In this document: one piece after another, positions 42,180-51,967 of the stretch
Layout: each line of letters opens with the position of its first letter
Numbering within the stretch: position 1 is the stretch's first letter
Assembly: GCA_023444445.1 (NCBI GenBank)
Contig: JAEXMK010000150.1
Span: 1 to 64,000, forward strand
Direction: 5' to 3'
Source: Pseudomonadota bacterium
Lineage (GTDB): Bacteria; Pseudomonadota; Alphaproteobacteria; Rhizobiales; Rhizobiaceae
DNA: 64,000 nucleotides
Program-made: the position numbers and the translations under genes
The notes under the pieces: model-generated
Told to the model about the DNA's origin: nothing
What the model saw: only the letters and a program-made list of their open reading frames with translations
The model's database searches: none

Positions 42180-43061
42180 ATGAGTGATGATCTTTCCAAG
42201 CGTCGACTGGGGCGCGGTCTTGCCGCATTGATCGGAGAAATGGATCAGCCGGTGCCCGTCGGTGAGCCGCAGCGCGCGGTCAATGCTGATCGCACCATTC
42301 CGATTGAATTCATCGCTCGCAGCCAAAGAAACCCGCGACGTCATTTCGATGAAAACGAGCTGCAGGATCTCGCCGCATCGATCCGCCAGCACGGAATAGT
42401 TCAGCCGGTAGTGGTAAGAACGGTTGGAGTCAACCGATACGAGATTATCGCCGGTGAGCGCCGTTGGCGCGCGGCACAGCTCGCCGGCTTTACCGATGTG
42501 CCCGTCATTGTTCGTGACGTGGATGACCGGACGGCGTTGGAACTCGCCATCGTTGAAAACGTGCAGCGTTCCGATCTCAATCCGCTTGAAGAGGCGATGG
42601 GTTACGAGCAGCTGATCGCGGAGCACGGTTATACGCAGAATGATCTCGGCGAAATCATCGGCAAGAGCCGGAGCCATGTTGCCAATAGTCTGCGGCTTCT
42701 CAAGCTTCCCGATCCGGTGCGGGATATGCTTGCGGATGGTTCGCTTTCCGCCGGTCACGCGCGTGCGCTGGTCTCCACTTCAGATCCGGCGACCTTGGCA
42801 CGTACGATCGTATCCAAGGGGCTTTCGGTACGCGATGCTGAGCGTCTGGCACAAAACGACATCAAAGCCCAGGGCGAGACCGTTGAAAAACGTCCGGCTG
42901 GGGAAAAGGATTCGGATACGATCGCGCTCGAACGCAGCCTTTCCGATGCACTCGGCCTTGATGTAAAAATCAGCCATAAGGGTGGGTCGGGGCAGATTCG
43001 TATTGCTTACCGCACGCTTGAACAGCTTGAGGCCGTCTGCCGGCTGCTGGAACAGAAATAA
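42180..43061 (+). CDS. parB: Chromosome partitioning protein ParB (CTPase)
   Basis: A 293-residue ParB. The ENVQRSDLNPLEEA segment and GERRWRA motif form the CTP-binding fold. The HTH around GEIIGKSRSHVANSLRLL binds parS. It clamps and slides along DNA from parS and recruits SMC. The C-terminal dimer domain is complete. It ends with a terminator, closing the operon that started at mnmE or rsmG. Confidence 0.97.
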   Translation: MSDDLSKRRLGRGLAALIGEMDQPVPVGEPQRAVNADRTIPIEFIARSQRNPRRHFDENELQDLAASIRQHGIVQPVVVRTVGVNRYEIIAGERRWRAAQLAGFTDVPVIVRDVDDRTALELAIVENVQRSDLNPLEEAMGYEQLIAEHGYTQNDLGEIIGKSRSHVANSLRLLKLPDPVRDMLADGSLSAGHARALVSTSDPATLARTIVSKGLSVRDAERLAQNDIKAQGETVEKRPAGEKDSDTIALERSLSDALGLDVKISHKGGSGQIRIAYRTLEQLEAVCRLLEQK

Positions 43062-43083
43062 TTAAATATCTGTTCTTACTGAT

Positions 43084-43110
43084 AAATACCCGCCTTTGGC
43101 GGGTATTTTC
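43084..43110 (+). terminator. Terminator after parB
   Basis: An 11-bp stem AAATACCCGCC/GGCGGGTATTT (43084-43094 with 43098-43108) with a TTT loop. It can act in both directions because the arms are A- and T-rich at the base. Confidence 0.85.
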
Positions 43111-43122
43111 GTGTATGGGCGC

Positions 43123-43335
43123 TCAAAAATCGATAGCCCTGCCCTTTATCTCGTAATCACCGAAACGAACCGGTTCCGCACCGCCGCGACCACCGGTCTC
43201 AGGCGGTAATTGAAGTTCTGCCTGCTGCTGGCGTCGTTCTTCCGCTTCCTTCAGCGCCCGCTGCGCTGCGGGTGAAAGTCGCTTCACCCGTTCCGCGCCC
43301 TCTTCGGCGCCATTATCATTATCCGCATTTTGCAT
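43123..43335 (-). CDS. SDHAF4-like (DUF1674) succinate dehydrogenase assembly factor
   Basis: A 70-residue protein ending GGAEPVRFGDYEIKGRAIDF, the DUF1674 signature. Mitochondrial SDHAF4 binds free flavinated SdhA and shields it before complex assembly. The first half is acidic and probably disordered. The start is MQNADNDN, with AGGGAGG five bases upstream; an extension to 43473 would overlap htpX's leader. It converges with parB and is divergent from htpX. No sdh genes are nearby. Confidence 0.85.
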   Translation of the reverse strand: MQNADNDNGAEEGAERVKRLSPAAQRALKEAEERRQQQAELQLPPETGGRGGAEPVRFGDYEIKGRAIDF

Positions 43336-43451
43336 GGAATCCTCCCTATGACGGGATATTGAAATATGTTTGCTGCTCCCCAGATTATATAATCGAACGG
43401 GTTTTATAAACCCCACAATATTTCTGGCGAGTGAGAAGGAGAGTTCAACGG

Positions 43452-44417
43452 ATGAACATGATGCGCACGGCAATGCTTCTGGCCTTCATGACCGCATTGT
43501 TCATGGGTGTCGGTTTTCTGATTGGAGGCAAGGGCGGCATGATGATTGCGCTGCTCATCGCCGCCGGTATGAACCTCTTTTCTTACTGGAATTCCGACAA
43601 GATGGTCCTGTCAGCCTATCGCGCCCGGGAGATCGATGAGGCGAATGCGCCCGAGTTTTTTCACATGATCCGGGACTTGTCCCAGAATGCCGGCTTGCCC
43701 ATGCCGAAGGTCTATATCTACGACAGTCCGCAGCCGAACGCCTTCGCGACGGGCAGAAACCCTGAGAACGCGGCTGTCGCGGCTTCGACAGGGCTGCTGG
43801 AGCGCTTAACGCCCGAGGAGGTTGCTGGTGTCATGGCGCATGAGCTCGCCCATGTGCAGAACCGCGATACCCTGACCATGACAATTACCGCAACGCTCGC
43901 GGGTGCGATTTCCATGCTCGGCAATTTTGCCTTCTTTTTTGGTGGCAACAGGGAAAATAATAATAACCCGCTGGGCTTCATTGGCGTGCTGGTCGCGATG
44001 ATCGTGGCGCCGCTTGCGGCAATGCTGGTGCAGATGGCGATCAGCCGCACACGGGAATATTCTGCCGACCGCCGCGGCGCCGAAATCTGTGGCAATCCCC
44101 TCTGGCTTGCCTCTGCCCTGCAGAAGATTTCAGGCATGGCGCAGCAAATTCACAATGACGATGCTGAACGCAATCCGGCTACGGCGCATATGTTCATCAT
44201 CAATCCGCTCTCCGGCGAGCGTATGGACAATCTCTTTTCCACGCATCCCAACACGGAAAACCGTGTGGCGGCGCTGCACGCCATGGCACAGGAGTTTTCC
44301 CCGCGAGGATCGACGCCGCCGTCATCGAGTGATAGACCCCTGCGCAAATCAAGTTCCGTCCCCAGGACAGGTTGGGGGCGAGGCAATGAAAACGAGCGCA
44401 AGGGGCCGTGGTCTTGA
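43452..44417 (+). CDS. htpX: Zinc metalloprotease HtpX
   Basis: A 321-residue M48 membrane protease that degrades misfolded inner-membrane proteins. Two N-terminal helices, the zinc motif [12 protein letters not shown], two further helices, and the [12 protein letters not shown] segment that supplies the third ligand are all present. The start is MNMMRTAM, with AAGGAGAG upstream; the longer frame is less likely. It overlaps rsmB by 10 bp. The C-terminal 40 residues are low-complexity and probably cytoplasmic. Confidence 0.95.
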   Translation: MNMMRTAMLLAFMTALFMGVGFLIGGKGGMMIALLIAAGMNLFSYWNSDKMVLSAYRAREIDEANAPEFFHMIRDLSQNAGLPMPKVYIYDSPQPNAFATGRNPENAAVAASTGLLERLTPEEVAGVMAHELAHVQNRDTLTMTITATLAGAISMLGNFAFFFGGNRENNNNPLGFIGVLVAMIVAPLAAMLVQMAISRTREYSADRRGAEICGNPLWLASALQKISGMAQQIHNDDAERNPATAHMFIINPLSGERMDNLFSTHPNTENRVAALHAMAQEFSPRGSTPPSSSDRPLRKSSSVPRTGWGRGNENERKGPWS

Positions 44418-45799
44418 CATCCGATATTCAGAATAAGCCGGCGCGGTCCAGAAAACCGAAGCCGGCGCATGGAAGGGGCCGTGAAGACGGCCCTTCGTCT
44501 TTCGAGGACAAGCCGGGTCTTGCTGCGCGCGTTGCTGCCACCCGCATTCTCGCGGCGGTTCTGGAAAAGAAGACCTCCATGGATGGGATGCTCGACAGCG
44601 AAAACGGCAATCCCGTTTATCGTGCTTTGTCGCTCGCAGACCGGGCGCTGGTGAGGGCCATCGTTAATAGCGCGCTTCGTCACCTTCCCCGCGTCGAGAC
44701 GGCGTTGTCGATGTTATTGGATGGACCATTGCCGCAAGGCGCGCGATCGTTGCATCACGTCCTTGTCGTTGGTGCTGCGCAGATGCTTTATCTTGATGTA
44801 CCGGACCATTCCGCTGTCGATCTCGCCGTGGAGCAGGCGCATCGCGATCCACGCAACCGGCGTTTCGTCAAGCTGGTCAATGCCGTGCTCCGAAGGCTCG
44901 GCCGTGAAAAAGCGGAGATCGAAAGGGCCATCGCTGACGTTCCGGTTTTGCCGGACTGGTTCTATGCACGGCTTGTTTCCGCCTATGGCGACGAGGTGGC
45001 CCAAAGGATTTCGGAGGCGCAGCTAACGCCGTCCTCCATTGATCTGACGGTGAAGGCTGATCCTGCTCTCTGGGCGGAGAAACTGGGCGGTACGCTTATG
45101 CCGAATGGCAGTGTGCGTTTGGGCGAGTTCGAAGGTCAGATCCCCTCGCTTGACGGTTTCACTGAGGGGGCGTGGTGGGTGCAGGATCTCGCGGCCAGCA
45201 TGCCGGTGAAGCTGCTGGGCGATATTTCCGGCAAGCGCGTCGCCGATCTTTGTGCAGCTCCCGGCGGCAAGACCGCCCAGCTTGCACTGGCGGGCGCCAG
45301 GGTCACGGCGCTGGATCAGTCCGGTAACCGTCTTCGCCGCCTGCGGGAAAATCTCGACCGGCTTGGCCTCCATGCCGAAACGGTGGAGACCAATATGCTG
45401 AAATATCAGCCGGAACAGCTTTTCGACGCGGTACTGCTCGATGCACCATGTTCGTCTACCGGAACTCTGCGCAAGCATCCCGATGTCTGCTGGACGAAGG
45501 ATGAGAACGACATTGCCAAACTTGCAGCACTTCAGGGCCAGATGCTGCGACATGCGCTCACCCTTGTCGGGCCGGGTGGTCTTGTTGTCTTTTCGAATTG
45601 CTCGCTTGATCCTTCCGAAGGGGAAGAAATGATTGCCGAGATTCTGGCGGAAAATCCCAACGTGGAGCGCGTTGCCGTGCAAAGGGAAGACTGGCCCGGA
45701 ATGGAAGCGGCCATCAGCGCCGCGGGTGATCTGCGCACGACGCCTGATATGTTCGGTGGCGTCGATGGGTTCTTTAGCAGTGTCTTGCGGAAGAAATAG
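44408..45799 (+). CDS. rsmB: 16S rRNA (cytosine-967-C5)-methyltransferase RsmB
   Basis: A 463-residue protein: NusB-like RNA-binding N-terminal domain (about 35-170) and a Rossmann methyltransferase. The SAM loop is [12 protein letters not shown]. The two catalytic cysteines lie in [10 protein letters not shown] and [12 protein letters not shown]. The GTG start overlaps htpX by 10 bp and should be regarded as tentative; a TTG at 44414 is possible. The first 35 residues are basic and variable. Confidence 0.92.
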   Translation: MVLTSDIQNKPARSRKPKPAHGRGREDGPSSFEDKPGLAARVAATRILAAVLEKKTSMDGMLDSENGNPVYRALSLADRALVRAIVNSALRHLPRVETALSMLLDGPLPQGARSLHHVLVVGAAQMLYLDVPDHSAVDLAVEQAHRDPRNRRFVKLVNAVLRRLGREKAEIERAIADVPVLPDWFYARLVSAYGDEVAQRISEAQLTPSSIDLTVKADPALWAEKLGGTLMPNGSVRLGEFEGQIPSLDGFTEGAWWVQDLAASMPVKLLGDISGKRVADLCAAPGGKTAQLALAGARVTALDQSGNRLRRLRENLDRLGLHAETVETNMLKYQPEQLFDAVLLDAPCSSTGTLRKHPDVCWTKDENDIAKLAALQGQMLRHALTLVGPGGLVVFSNCSLDPSEGEEMIAEILAENPNVERVAVQREDWPGMEAAISAAGDLRTTPDMFGGVDGFFSSVLRKK

Positions 45800-45900
45800 A
45801 AAAGAGCCAAGCTCTCGCGAATCATTAGACATTTATCGAAAACGTTCCGATCATCGCGGTTCACTGATAAAAACAAAACATGTGAAACGGGAAACACAGC

Positions 45901-47592
45901 TTGTTAGGGTCCTTCGCAGGCAGCATGAATGCCGCCGGTCTTCTTTCGCGGATGGCGTACCGTCATCTGTGTGTTGGCCTTACGCCGTTGCGTCTGCATC
46001 TATCGCGATTTGCCAACCGTGTGCCCGACGGTCTGGTGGCCGCTCCCACCGATCTGCGGGCAATCGATCCGTATTTTGCCGAGGAATTGTTGCGCGGGCG
46101 CATTGCGCTTGCCGGACGGGTCGTTGAAACCGGCGGTGCTTCGCCTTTCCAGGTCGATTATCCTTCAGCGGTTTTTGAAGAACGGCTACATGCATTCAGT
46201 TGGCTGCGGCACATTCGCTCCGATAAATCGAGCGAGGCTTGCAAGCGCGCCCGCCGCATCGTCGTTGAGTGGATGGTGTTGCATGGCAAACGCGTTACGG
46301 GCACCGCATGGTCACCTCAAATCGCGGCACAGAGACTGATCGCCTGGCTCTCGCATTCTCCCGTGGTTTTATACGAGGCTGATGCGGGCTTTTACCGGCG
46401 TTTTCTGAAAAACCTCGCTTTTCACGTGCGTTATCTCGAACGGATCGTCAAACATGCACCGGATGGTGAAGCGCGGCTGCGGATCAGGATAGCGCTTGCG
46501 ATGGCCTCCATCGCCATGCCGACGCGGCTCTCGCGGATCAACCGGAACGGAATGAAGCTGGCTCAGGAAATGGAACGCCAGATTCTCCCCGATGGCGGGC
46601 ATGTTTCCCGCAATCCTCGGGTCATGCTGGATTTGCTGCTCGATCTCCTCCCGTTGCGGCAAAGCTACATCAACCTCGGCCATGACCTGCCATCCGGACT
46701 GGTACCGGCGATAGACCGGATGTTTCCAGCGATCCGGTTTTTCCGGCATCAGGGCGGCGATCTTGCACTGTTCAACGGCGCCACCGCGACGCTTGCCAAC
46801 GAGCTTGTTTCTGTGCTGCGTTATGATGAAACCGCCGGTCGGCCGTCCAAAGTCCTGCCGGATGTGAATTACCACCGGCTTGCGACAGATGAGACTGTCA
46901 TCATCGTGGATACCGGTTATCCCGGCTCGGCGGAACTGTCGCGCAGCGCCCATTCGGGCTGCCTCTCTTTCGAAATGTCCTGCGGCAAGAACCGGTTCAT
47001 CGTCAACTCCGGGTTCCCACGCAATGCTGCGCCGGAATATCAGCGCGCCAGCCGTTCCACGGCGGCCCATTCCACCGTTACGCTCGCCGATACCTCGTCC
47101 TGCAGATTGTCACGCTCAACACTGCTGGGCCCGATCATGGTTTCGGGCGTCAGCCAGGTCGATAGCCGACGCGGATCGGATGCAAACGGCAATGACGTCC
47201 TTTGGGCGTCCCATGACGGCTACTTGCAGAATTTCGGCTGTTACCACGAGCGGGAAATAGAGTTGAATGCGGCGGGCACCAAGATAAAGGGCCGCGACCT
47301 GCTTCGCTCCGAAGAGGCGGCGCAGAAGGGGCAATTGCAGTCAGTGTCGGCGGTTTCCCGTTTCCATATTCACCCCCATATCCAGCTTCACCAGCGGGAT
47401 GAGGAGTCGGTTTATCTGAAGGCGGCGGATGGCACCACCTGGCTGTTCTCGGCGCCGGGACTGGAGCTCTTCGTGACCGAGGATGTCTTTATGGCCGACG
47501 CATCCGGCATGCGTCCGTCGCAGCAGATCGAATTGCCCTTCAATCTTGCCAATACGCGGGAAATCCGCTGGCTCATCGAACGCATGGGCTGA
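45901..47592 (+). CDS. Heparinase II/III-family protein
   Basis: A 563-residue protein with an alpha/alpha toroid region (to about 280) and a C-terminal heparinase II/III-like beta-sheet domain (about 310-550). The STAAHSTVTLADTSS segment resembles the active-site region of polysaccharide lyases. Proteins like this sit between rsmB and purH in many Rhizobiales. The substrate is unknown and none of the typical heparin-utilisation genes are present. No clear signal peptide. The first codon is TTG; an ATG at 45925 gives 555 residues and may be the true start. Confidence 0.82.
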   Translation: MLGSFAGSMNAAGLLSRMAYRHLCVGLTPLRLHLSRFANRVPDGLVAAPTDLRAIDPYFAEELLRGRIALAGRVVETGGASPFQVDYPSAVFEERLHAFSWLRHIRSDKSSEACKRARRIVVEWMVLHGKRVTGTAWSPQIAAQRLIAWLSHSPVVLYEADAGFYRRFLKNLAFHVRYLERIVKHAPDGEARLRIRIALAMASIAMPTRLSRINRNGMKLAQEMERQILPDGGHVSRNPRVMLDLLLDLLPLRQSYINLGHDLPSGLVPAIDRMFPAIRFFRHQGGDLALFNGATATLANELVSVLRYDETAGRPSKVLPDVNYHRLATDETVIIVDTGYPGSAELSRSAHSGCLSFEMSCGKNRFIVNSGFPRNAAPEYQRASRSTAAHSTVTLADTSSCRLSRSTLLGPIMVSGVSQVDSRRGSDANGNDVLWASHDGYLQNFGCYHEREIELNAAGTKIKGRDLLRSEEAAQKGQLQSVSAVSRFHIHPHIQLHQRDEESVYLKAADGTTWLFSAPGLELFVTEDVFMADASGMRPSQQIELPFNLANTREIRWLIERMG

Positions 47593-47744
47593 CGGCTTTC
47601 GGGCCGCGCAAGGCAAAAACCGCCATAGTTTTTGTCGTTCGGCATCCTCGCTGTTTATTAATGCGGTAAGCTGTGTTAACGCGGCGACAATTGCTGGATC
47701 ATTCCCCTTCCAGCCTGTCCTCCCTGTTAAACGGAGTATGCCTG

Positions 47745-49361
47745 ATGGCCGTCGTGTCCAAGAAAATTCCCGCCCCCGATAAGGTCAAGATTCGCACGGC
47801 GCTTCTTTCCGTGTCCGACAAGACTGATATTATCGAGCTGGCGACGGTGCTCTCCAAGCTCGGCGTCAAGCTTCTGTCGACCGGCGGGACGGCGAAAGCC
47901 ATTGCAGAAGCGGGCCTGGCGGTCACGGATGTCTCCGACGTCACCAATTTTCCGGAGATCATGGACGGCCGCGTCAAGACCCTGCATCCCAATGTGCACG
48001 GCGGGCTTCTGGCTATCAGGGATGATGCGGACCATGTGGAGGCGATGAAGGCCCACGGCATTGAGGCGATCGATCTTTCCGTGATCAATCTTTATCCTTT
48101 CGAGGAAGTACGCGCCAAGGGTGGGGATTATCCGACGACGGTCGAAAACATCGATATTGGCGGTCCGGCAATGATCCGTGCCTCCGCCAAAAACCATGCC
48201 TATGTCACTGTCGTTACCGATCCTTCCGATTACCCCGCACTGGTCGAAGCCCTGCAGGCCGATGACGGACAGACCTCCTATGCGCTGCGCCAGCGTTTCG
48301 CCGCCAAGGCCTATGCCCGCACCGCTGCTTACGATGCCGTGATTTCCAACTGGTTTGCCGAAGCACTGGCAATTGAGACGCCTGATTACCGCGCCATCGG
48401 CGGGATGCTGAAGGAAAAGATGCGTTACGGTGAAAACCCTCATCAGAGCGCCGGTTTCTACCTGACCGGCGAAAAGCGCCCCGGCGTTGCAACCGCGACG
48501 CTTCTTCAGGGCAAGCAGCTCTCCTACAATAACATCAATGATACGGATGCGGCTTACGAGCTGGTGGCAGAATTCCTGCCGGAAAATGCGCCGGCCGTTG
48601 CCATCATCAAACATGCCAATCCCTGTGGCGTTGCGACAGGTCCGACCCTTGCCGAAGCCTATCGGCGTGCTTTGGCGTGTGATTCCGTTTCCGCTTTTGG
48701 TGGCGTCATTGCCCTGAACCGCACGCTCGATGCGGAAACGGCCGAAGAGATCGTCAAGCTCTTCACCGAAGTCATTATCGCGCCCGACGTAACCGAAGAA
48801 GCCAATTCAATCATCGCCCGCAAGCCCAACCTGCGCCTTCTGGCAGCGGGTGGCCTGCCTGACCCGCGCGCGGCTGGCCTCACCGCGAAGACCGTTTCCG
48901 GCGGTCTGTTGGTACAGAGCCGTGATAATGGCATGGTCGAAGATCTCGAACTCAAGGTCGTCACCAAGCGTGCGCCGACGGCGCAGGAACTTGAAGATAT
49001 GAAGTTCGCCTTCAAGATCGCCAAGCATGTGAAATCCAATGCTGTGATCTATGCCAAGGATGGCCAGACGGCGGGTATCGGCGCTGGCCAGATGAGCCGC
49101 GTGGACTCTGCTCGCATCGCCGCCCAGAAGGCGGAAGATGCTGCCAAGGCACTTGGGCTGGCTGAACCGCTGACGCGTGGTTCTGCTGTCGCTTCCGAAG
49201 CGTTTTATCCCTTTGCCGATGGCTTGCTTGCTGCAATCGCTGCCGGCGCTACGGCGGTTATCCAGCCGGGTGGCTCCATGCGCGATCAGGACGTGATCGA
49301 TGCCGCAAACGAACATAATGTGGCGATGGTCTTTACCGGCATGCGCCACTTCCGCCACTAA
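47745..49361 (+). CDS. purH: Bifunctional AICAR transformylase / IMP cyclohydrolase
   Basis: A 538-residue PurH that does the last two steps of IMP synthesis. The N-terminal MGS-like domain has [13 protein letters not shown]; the AICAR domain has KHANPCGVA. Start at MAVVSKKIP; the 24-residue extension from 47673 is not conserved in the family as I know it. It is monocistronic, with a 152-bp leader that holds no gene and a strong terminator. Cytoplasmic. Confidence 0.97.
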   Translation: MAVVSKKIPAPDKVKIRTALLSVSDKTDIIELATVLSKLGVKLLSTGGTAKAIAEAGLAVTDVSDVTNFPEIMDGRVKTLHPNVHGGLLAIRDDADHVEAMKAHGIEAIDLSVINLYPFEEVRAKGGDYPTTVENIDIGGPAMIRASAKNHAYVTVVTDPSDYPALVEALQADDGQTSYALRQRFAAKAYARTAAYDAVISNWFAEALAIETPDYRAIGGMLKEKMRYGENPHQSAGFYLTGEKRPGVATATLLQGKQLSYNNINDTDAAYELVAEFLPENAPAVAIIKHANPCGVATGPTLAEAYRRALACDSVSAFGGVIALNRTLDAETAEEIVKLFTEVIIAPDVTEEANSIIARKPNLRLLAAGGLPDPRAAGLTAKTVSGGLLVQSRDNGMVEDLELKVVTKRAPTAQELEDMKFAFKIAKHVKSNAVIYAKDGQTAGIGAGQMSRVDSARIAAQKAEDAAKALGLAEPLTRGSAVASEAFYPFADGLLAAIAAGATAVIQPGGSMRDQDVIDAANEHNVAMVFTGMRHFRH

Positions 49362-49381
49362 GCGCGAAAAATAAAGGCACA

Positions 49382-49417
49382 ACAAAGGGCCCGGAAAGCG
49401 ATTTCCGGGCCCTTTGT
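49382..49417. terminator. Bidirectional terminator between purH and the UxaA-type gene
   Basis: A perfect 16-bp stem (49382-49397 with 49402-49417) with a GCGA loop; both arm ends are A/T-rich. It ends purH on the plus strand and the convergent dehydratase gene on the minus strand. Its right end overlaps a parS-like site. Confidence 0.92.
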
Positions 49418-49430
49418 TTCACGTGGGACA
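49415..49430. other. parS-like site (14/16) overlapping the purH terminator
   Basis: TGTTTCACGTGGGACA differs from consensus at two positions. Its first three bases belong to the terminator stem. Located 15 kb from the origin, the outermost site on this side. Confidence 0.6.
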
Positions 49431-49446
49431 GTCTGTCACCACCAGT

Positions 49447-50979
49447 TCAGGTCACCGCACCGACGTGCCACGGCACAAATTCGTTGTCACCATAGTCATA
49501 AATTTCGCTGACCGTCTTGTCGCCGGACGCGACCGCCAGGATATGCTCGAAAATTCGTTTGCCGGATTCTTCGATGGTTTCCGCTCCCGTGACGATCTCG
49601 CCGCAATTGATATCCATGTCTTCCTTCATGTGTTCATACATTTCGGAATTGGTGGCGATCTTGATGCACGGGGCTGGCTTGAAACCTGAAACCGAGCCGC
49701 GGCCGGTGGTGAAACAGATGACGTTGCAGCCGCCGGCGACCTGGCCGGTGACGGCAACGGGATCGTAGCCGGGCGTATCCATGAAAACGAAACCCTGCTC
49801 CGTCACCGTTTCGGCAAATTCATAAACGGCCTTCAGTGGCATCGAGCCACCTTTCGCAACTGCGCCGAGCGATTTTTCCAGAATGGTCGTCAGGCCGCCG
49901 AGCTTGTTGCCATGGGAAGGATTGTTGTTGAGTTCGTCGCCATTGCGGGCGGTATAGTCCCGCCACCAGTCGATGCGTTGCAGCAGCTTTTCGGCGACCG
50001 CAGGTGTGACGGCGCGTTTGGTCAGCAGGTGCTCGGCACCGTAGATTTCAGGCGTTTCGGAGAGCACGGTCGTGCCGCCATTGCGCACGATAAGGTCAGA
50101 GGCATAACCCAGAGCCGGATTGGCGGATATGCCGGAATATCCGTCCGAGCCGCCGCATTCCAGTGCGACTTTCAGCTTGGAAAGCGGCTGTTCGGTGCGG
50201 CGGGCGGCGTTGACCATCGGCAGCATCGCCTTGATTTCGGCAATTGCCGCATCGATCGTCTTGCGGGTGCCGCCGTGCTGCTGGATGGTCATGGTACGCA
50301 GCCGCTCGCCCTCTTCCATCTTGTAATGTTCGAGGATGGGCGCGATCTGGTTGGTCTCGCAGCCCAAGCCGATCAACAGAATGCCGCCGAAATTCGGATG
50401 GCGGGCGTACCCTTGAATGGTGCGGATGAGAAGGCGGTAACCTTCCGACTTGGTGTTCAGCGCACAGCCGCCGCCATGGGTGAGTGCTACAACGCCATCG
50501 ACATTGCCGAAGCCGTCAAGGCCGCCCTCTTTGTTGAAATAATCGGCGATGTAGCGCGACACGGTGGCGGAACAGTTCACGGATGCGATGACGCCGATGT
50601 AGTTGCGCGTTCCGGCGCCGCCGAGACCACGGTCGTAACCCATGAAGGTTCGACGCTCGGCTTCGGGCAACATGCCTTGTTCTTCGATATCGACACTGAA
50701 CTGGTGCGCGTGTTCGGAAGGCACCATGGCGAGATTGTGCAGGTGTACGTGTCGGCCAGGCTCGATGTCCTGCGTGGCGATGCCGATGACCTGGCCGTAT
50801 TTCAGCACTTCTTCGCCTGATTTGATCAGCTTGAGGGCCACCTTGTGTCCGCGCCCGATCAGCTCGAGCGCCGCCAGATCGCCCCTGCCCGTCGCACCGC
50901 CGGCGGGGATAGACCGACGCGCCACCGCGACGTTGTCGTTGGCGTTCAGCAAAATGGTTGCCTCGGAATTCTCACTCAC
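49447..50979 (-). CDS. UxaA-family altronate dehydratase
   Basis: A 510-residue dehydratase with an N-terminal SAF domain (about 10-95) and the large UxaA/GarD C-terminal domain, including GYDRGLGGAGTRNY and GCALNTKSEG. The family removes water from altronate or galactarate; UxaA makes 2-keto-3-deoxygluconate from D-altronate. Start is a GTG with GGAGGAGG seven bases upstream, so the longer 524-residue frame is not used. It lies 42 bp after the GntR gene in the same operon, divergent from the sugar importer. No UxaC (uronate isomerase) is present, so altronate must come from another source, possibly L-galactonate. Confidence 0.9.
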   Translation of the reverse strand: MSENSEATILLNANDNVAVARRSIPAGGATGRGDLAALELIGRGHKVALKLIKSGEEVLKYGQVIGIATQDIEPGRHVHLHNLAMVPSEHAHQFSVDIEEQGMLPEAERRTFMGYDRGLGGAGTRNYIGVIASVNCSATVSRYIADYFNKEGGLDGFGNVDGVVALTHGGGCALNTKSEGYRLLIRTIQGYARHPNFGGILLIGLGCETNQIAPILEHYKMEEGERLRTMTIQQHGGTRKTIDAAIAEIKAMLPMVNAARRTEQPLSKLKVALECGGSDGYSGISANPALGYASDLIVRNGGTTVLSETPEIYGAEHLLTKRAVTPAVAEKLLQRIDWWRDYTARNGDELNNNPSHGNKLGGLTTILEKSLGAVAKGGSMPLKAVYEFAETVTEQGFVFMDTPGYDPVAVTGQVAGGCNVICFTTGRGSVSGFKPAPCIKIATNSEMYEHMKEDMDINCGEIVTGAETIEESGKRIFEHILAVASGDKTVSEIYDYGDNEFVPWHVGAVT

Positions 50980-51021
50980 GGGTTTTCCTCCTCCCGATAG
51001 ATTGTCTGCTATGTTCGTCAT

Positions 51022-51714
51022 TTAGCTCTCTACCCAGCGGCGTTTCGAGCCTTCCAGATGGGTATGCATGGCGGCCTGCGCCAGCAGCGGCTCCCTGAGT
51101 TCCAGAGCAGCCAGAATGGCCTCGTGCTCCTGCAAAGCGCGGGTCCAGGTGTCACGATCCTCAAATTTGACACGAAGCTGGGCTGAAATGGGGCTGTGAC
51201 GCTCATCAAAGAGGTTTGCCACCAGTCTTGCCAAAACGCTGTTGCCGGATTGTTCGGCAATGGTGACGTGGAACAGGCGATCCTGATCGAGGGGTTTGCG
51301 GCCGGCCTCGATTTCCCTTTGCATGGTGTTAAGGATCTGGCGGAGGGTTGCGATAGTCTCATCGGTCATCCGGCTTGTCGCCAACACGATGGTCGCCCCC
51401 TCCAGCGCGGCGCGCGCCTGCATCAGTTCGGAGGGGCTGTCACCCAGCGACTTGGTGTGATGGGTCGTCTGAAGTGCTTCGGTCGACACATAAACGCCGG
51501 AACCCATACGAATTTCAACGGTGTTATCGATTTCAAGCGCAATCAGCGCCTCACGCAACGAGGGTCTCGACACGCCTAGTTTCTGCGCCAGTTCCCGTTC
51601 GGCGGGAAGTCGCGTTCCGGGCAGGAATTCACCCATGTCGATGAGTTCGCGTATCTGATCCGCGATCTGCTGATAAAGCCGACGCGGTTCCGCAATTTTG
51701 GCCTGACCACTCAT
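51022..51714 (-). CDS. GntR/FadR-subfamily transcriptional regulator
   Basis: A 230-residue regulator with an N-terminal winged HTH (LGVSRPSLREALIALE) and a C-terminal FCD effector domain. This subfamily commonly senses sugar acids such as those made in this cluster. It is encoded head-to-head with the ABC importer across a 253-bp intergenic region. It likely controls both directions. The effector is unknown; a sugar acid or KDG-type intermediate is the natural guess. Confidence 0.9.
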   Translation of the reverse strand: MSGQAKIAEPRRLYQQIADQIRELIDMGEFLPGTRLPAERELAQKLGVSRPSLREALIALEIDNTVEIRMGSGVYVSTEALQTTHHTKSLGDSPSELMQARAALEGATIVLATSRMTDETIATLRQILNTMQREIEAGRKPLDQDRLFHVTIAEQSGNSVLARLVANLFDERHSPISAQLRVKFEDRDTWTRALQEHEAILAALELREPLLAQAAMHTHLEGSKRRWVES

Positions 51715-51835
51715 GTGTTTTTTGCTGATGCCTTTGTGATGCTTACATTTGGCCTTACCGTAACGCCAAGCGTATCAATTCGCAAGGATTTACTTAAATT
51801 ATTGAAATATATTTATTATTTTAAAGATCCGTGAA

Positions 51836-51895
51836 GTGGTCATCTATCCGTTAAAATCTGTCTTTTCAATTTTCGACCTAATTGGCTTGACCATC
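51836..51895. promoter_or_regulatory. Candidate operator half-sites in the divergent sugar-cluster promoter region
   Basis: GTGGTCATC at 51836-51844 and TTGACCATC at 51887-51895 contain opposed copies of TGGTCA/TGACCA, about 45 bases apart. A third partial half-site (AACCAT) lies at 51911. Many FCD-type GntR proteins bind TGGTnnnACCA-like sites. The spacing here is loose, so this is a weak call. The surrounding 51715-51967 region is AT-rich and has no gene. Confidence 0.3.
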
Positions 51896-51920
51896 ATAAA
51901 AAACCGGCCTAACCATTTGT

Positions 51921-51953
51921 CCTGTTCACAACCCCGGTGGAGCGGGGAACAGG
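51921..51953 (+). promoter_or_regulatory. Hairpin in the 5' leader of the sugar ABC operon
   Basis: CCTGTT pairs with AACAGG (51921-51926 with 51948-51953) around a CCCCG/CGGGG stem, with a 5-base bulge on the left. It ends one base before GTGGAGG, the ribosome site of the ATPase gene, and could affect initiation. Confidence 0.4.
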
Positions 51954-51967
51954 GTGGAGGTTTCCAG

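Noticed and set aside
46418..46433. TTTCACGTG match inside the heparinase-family gene as parS
   Set aside because: Six mismatches to the consensus, with the right arm lost.
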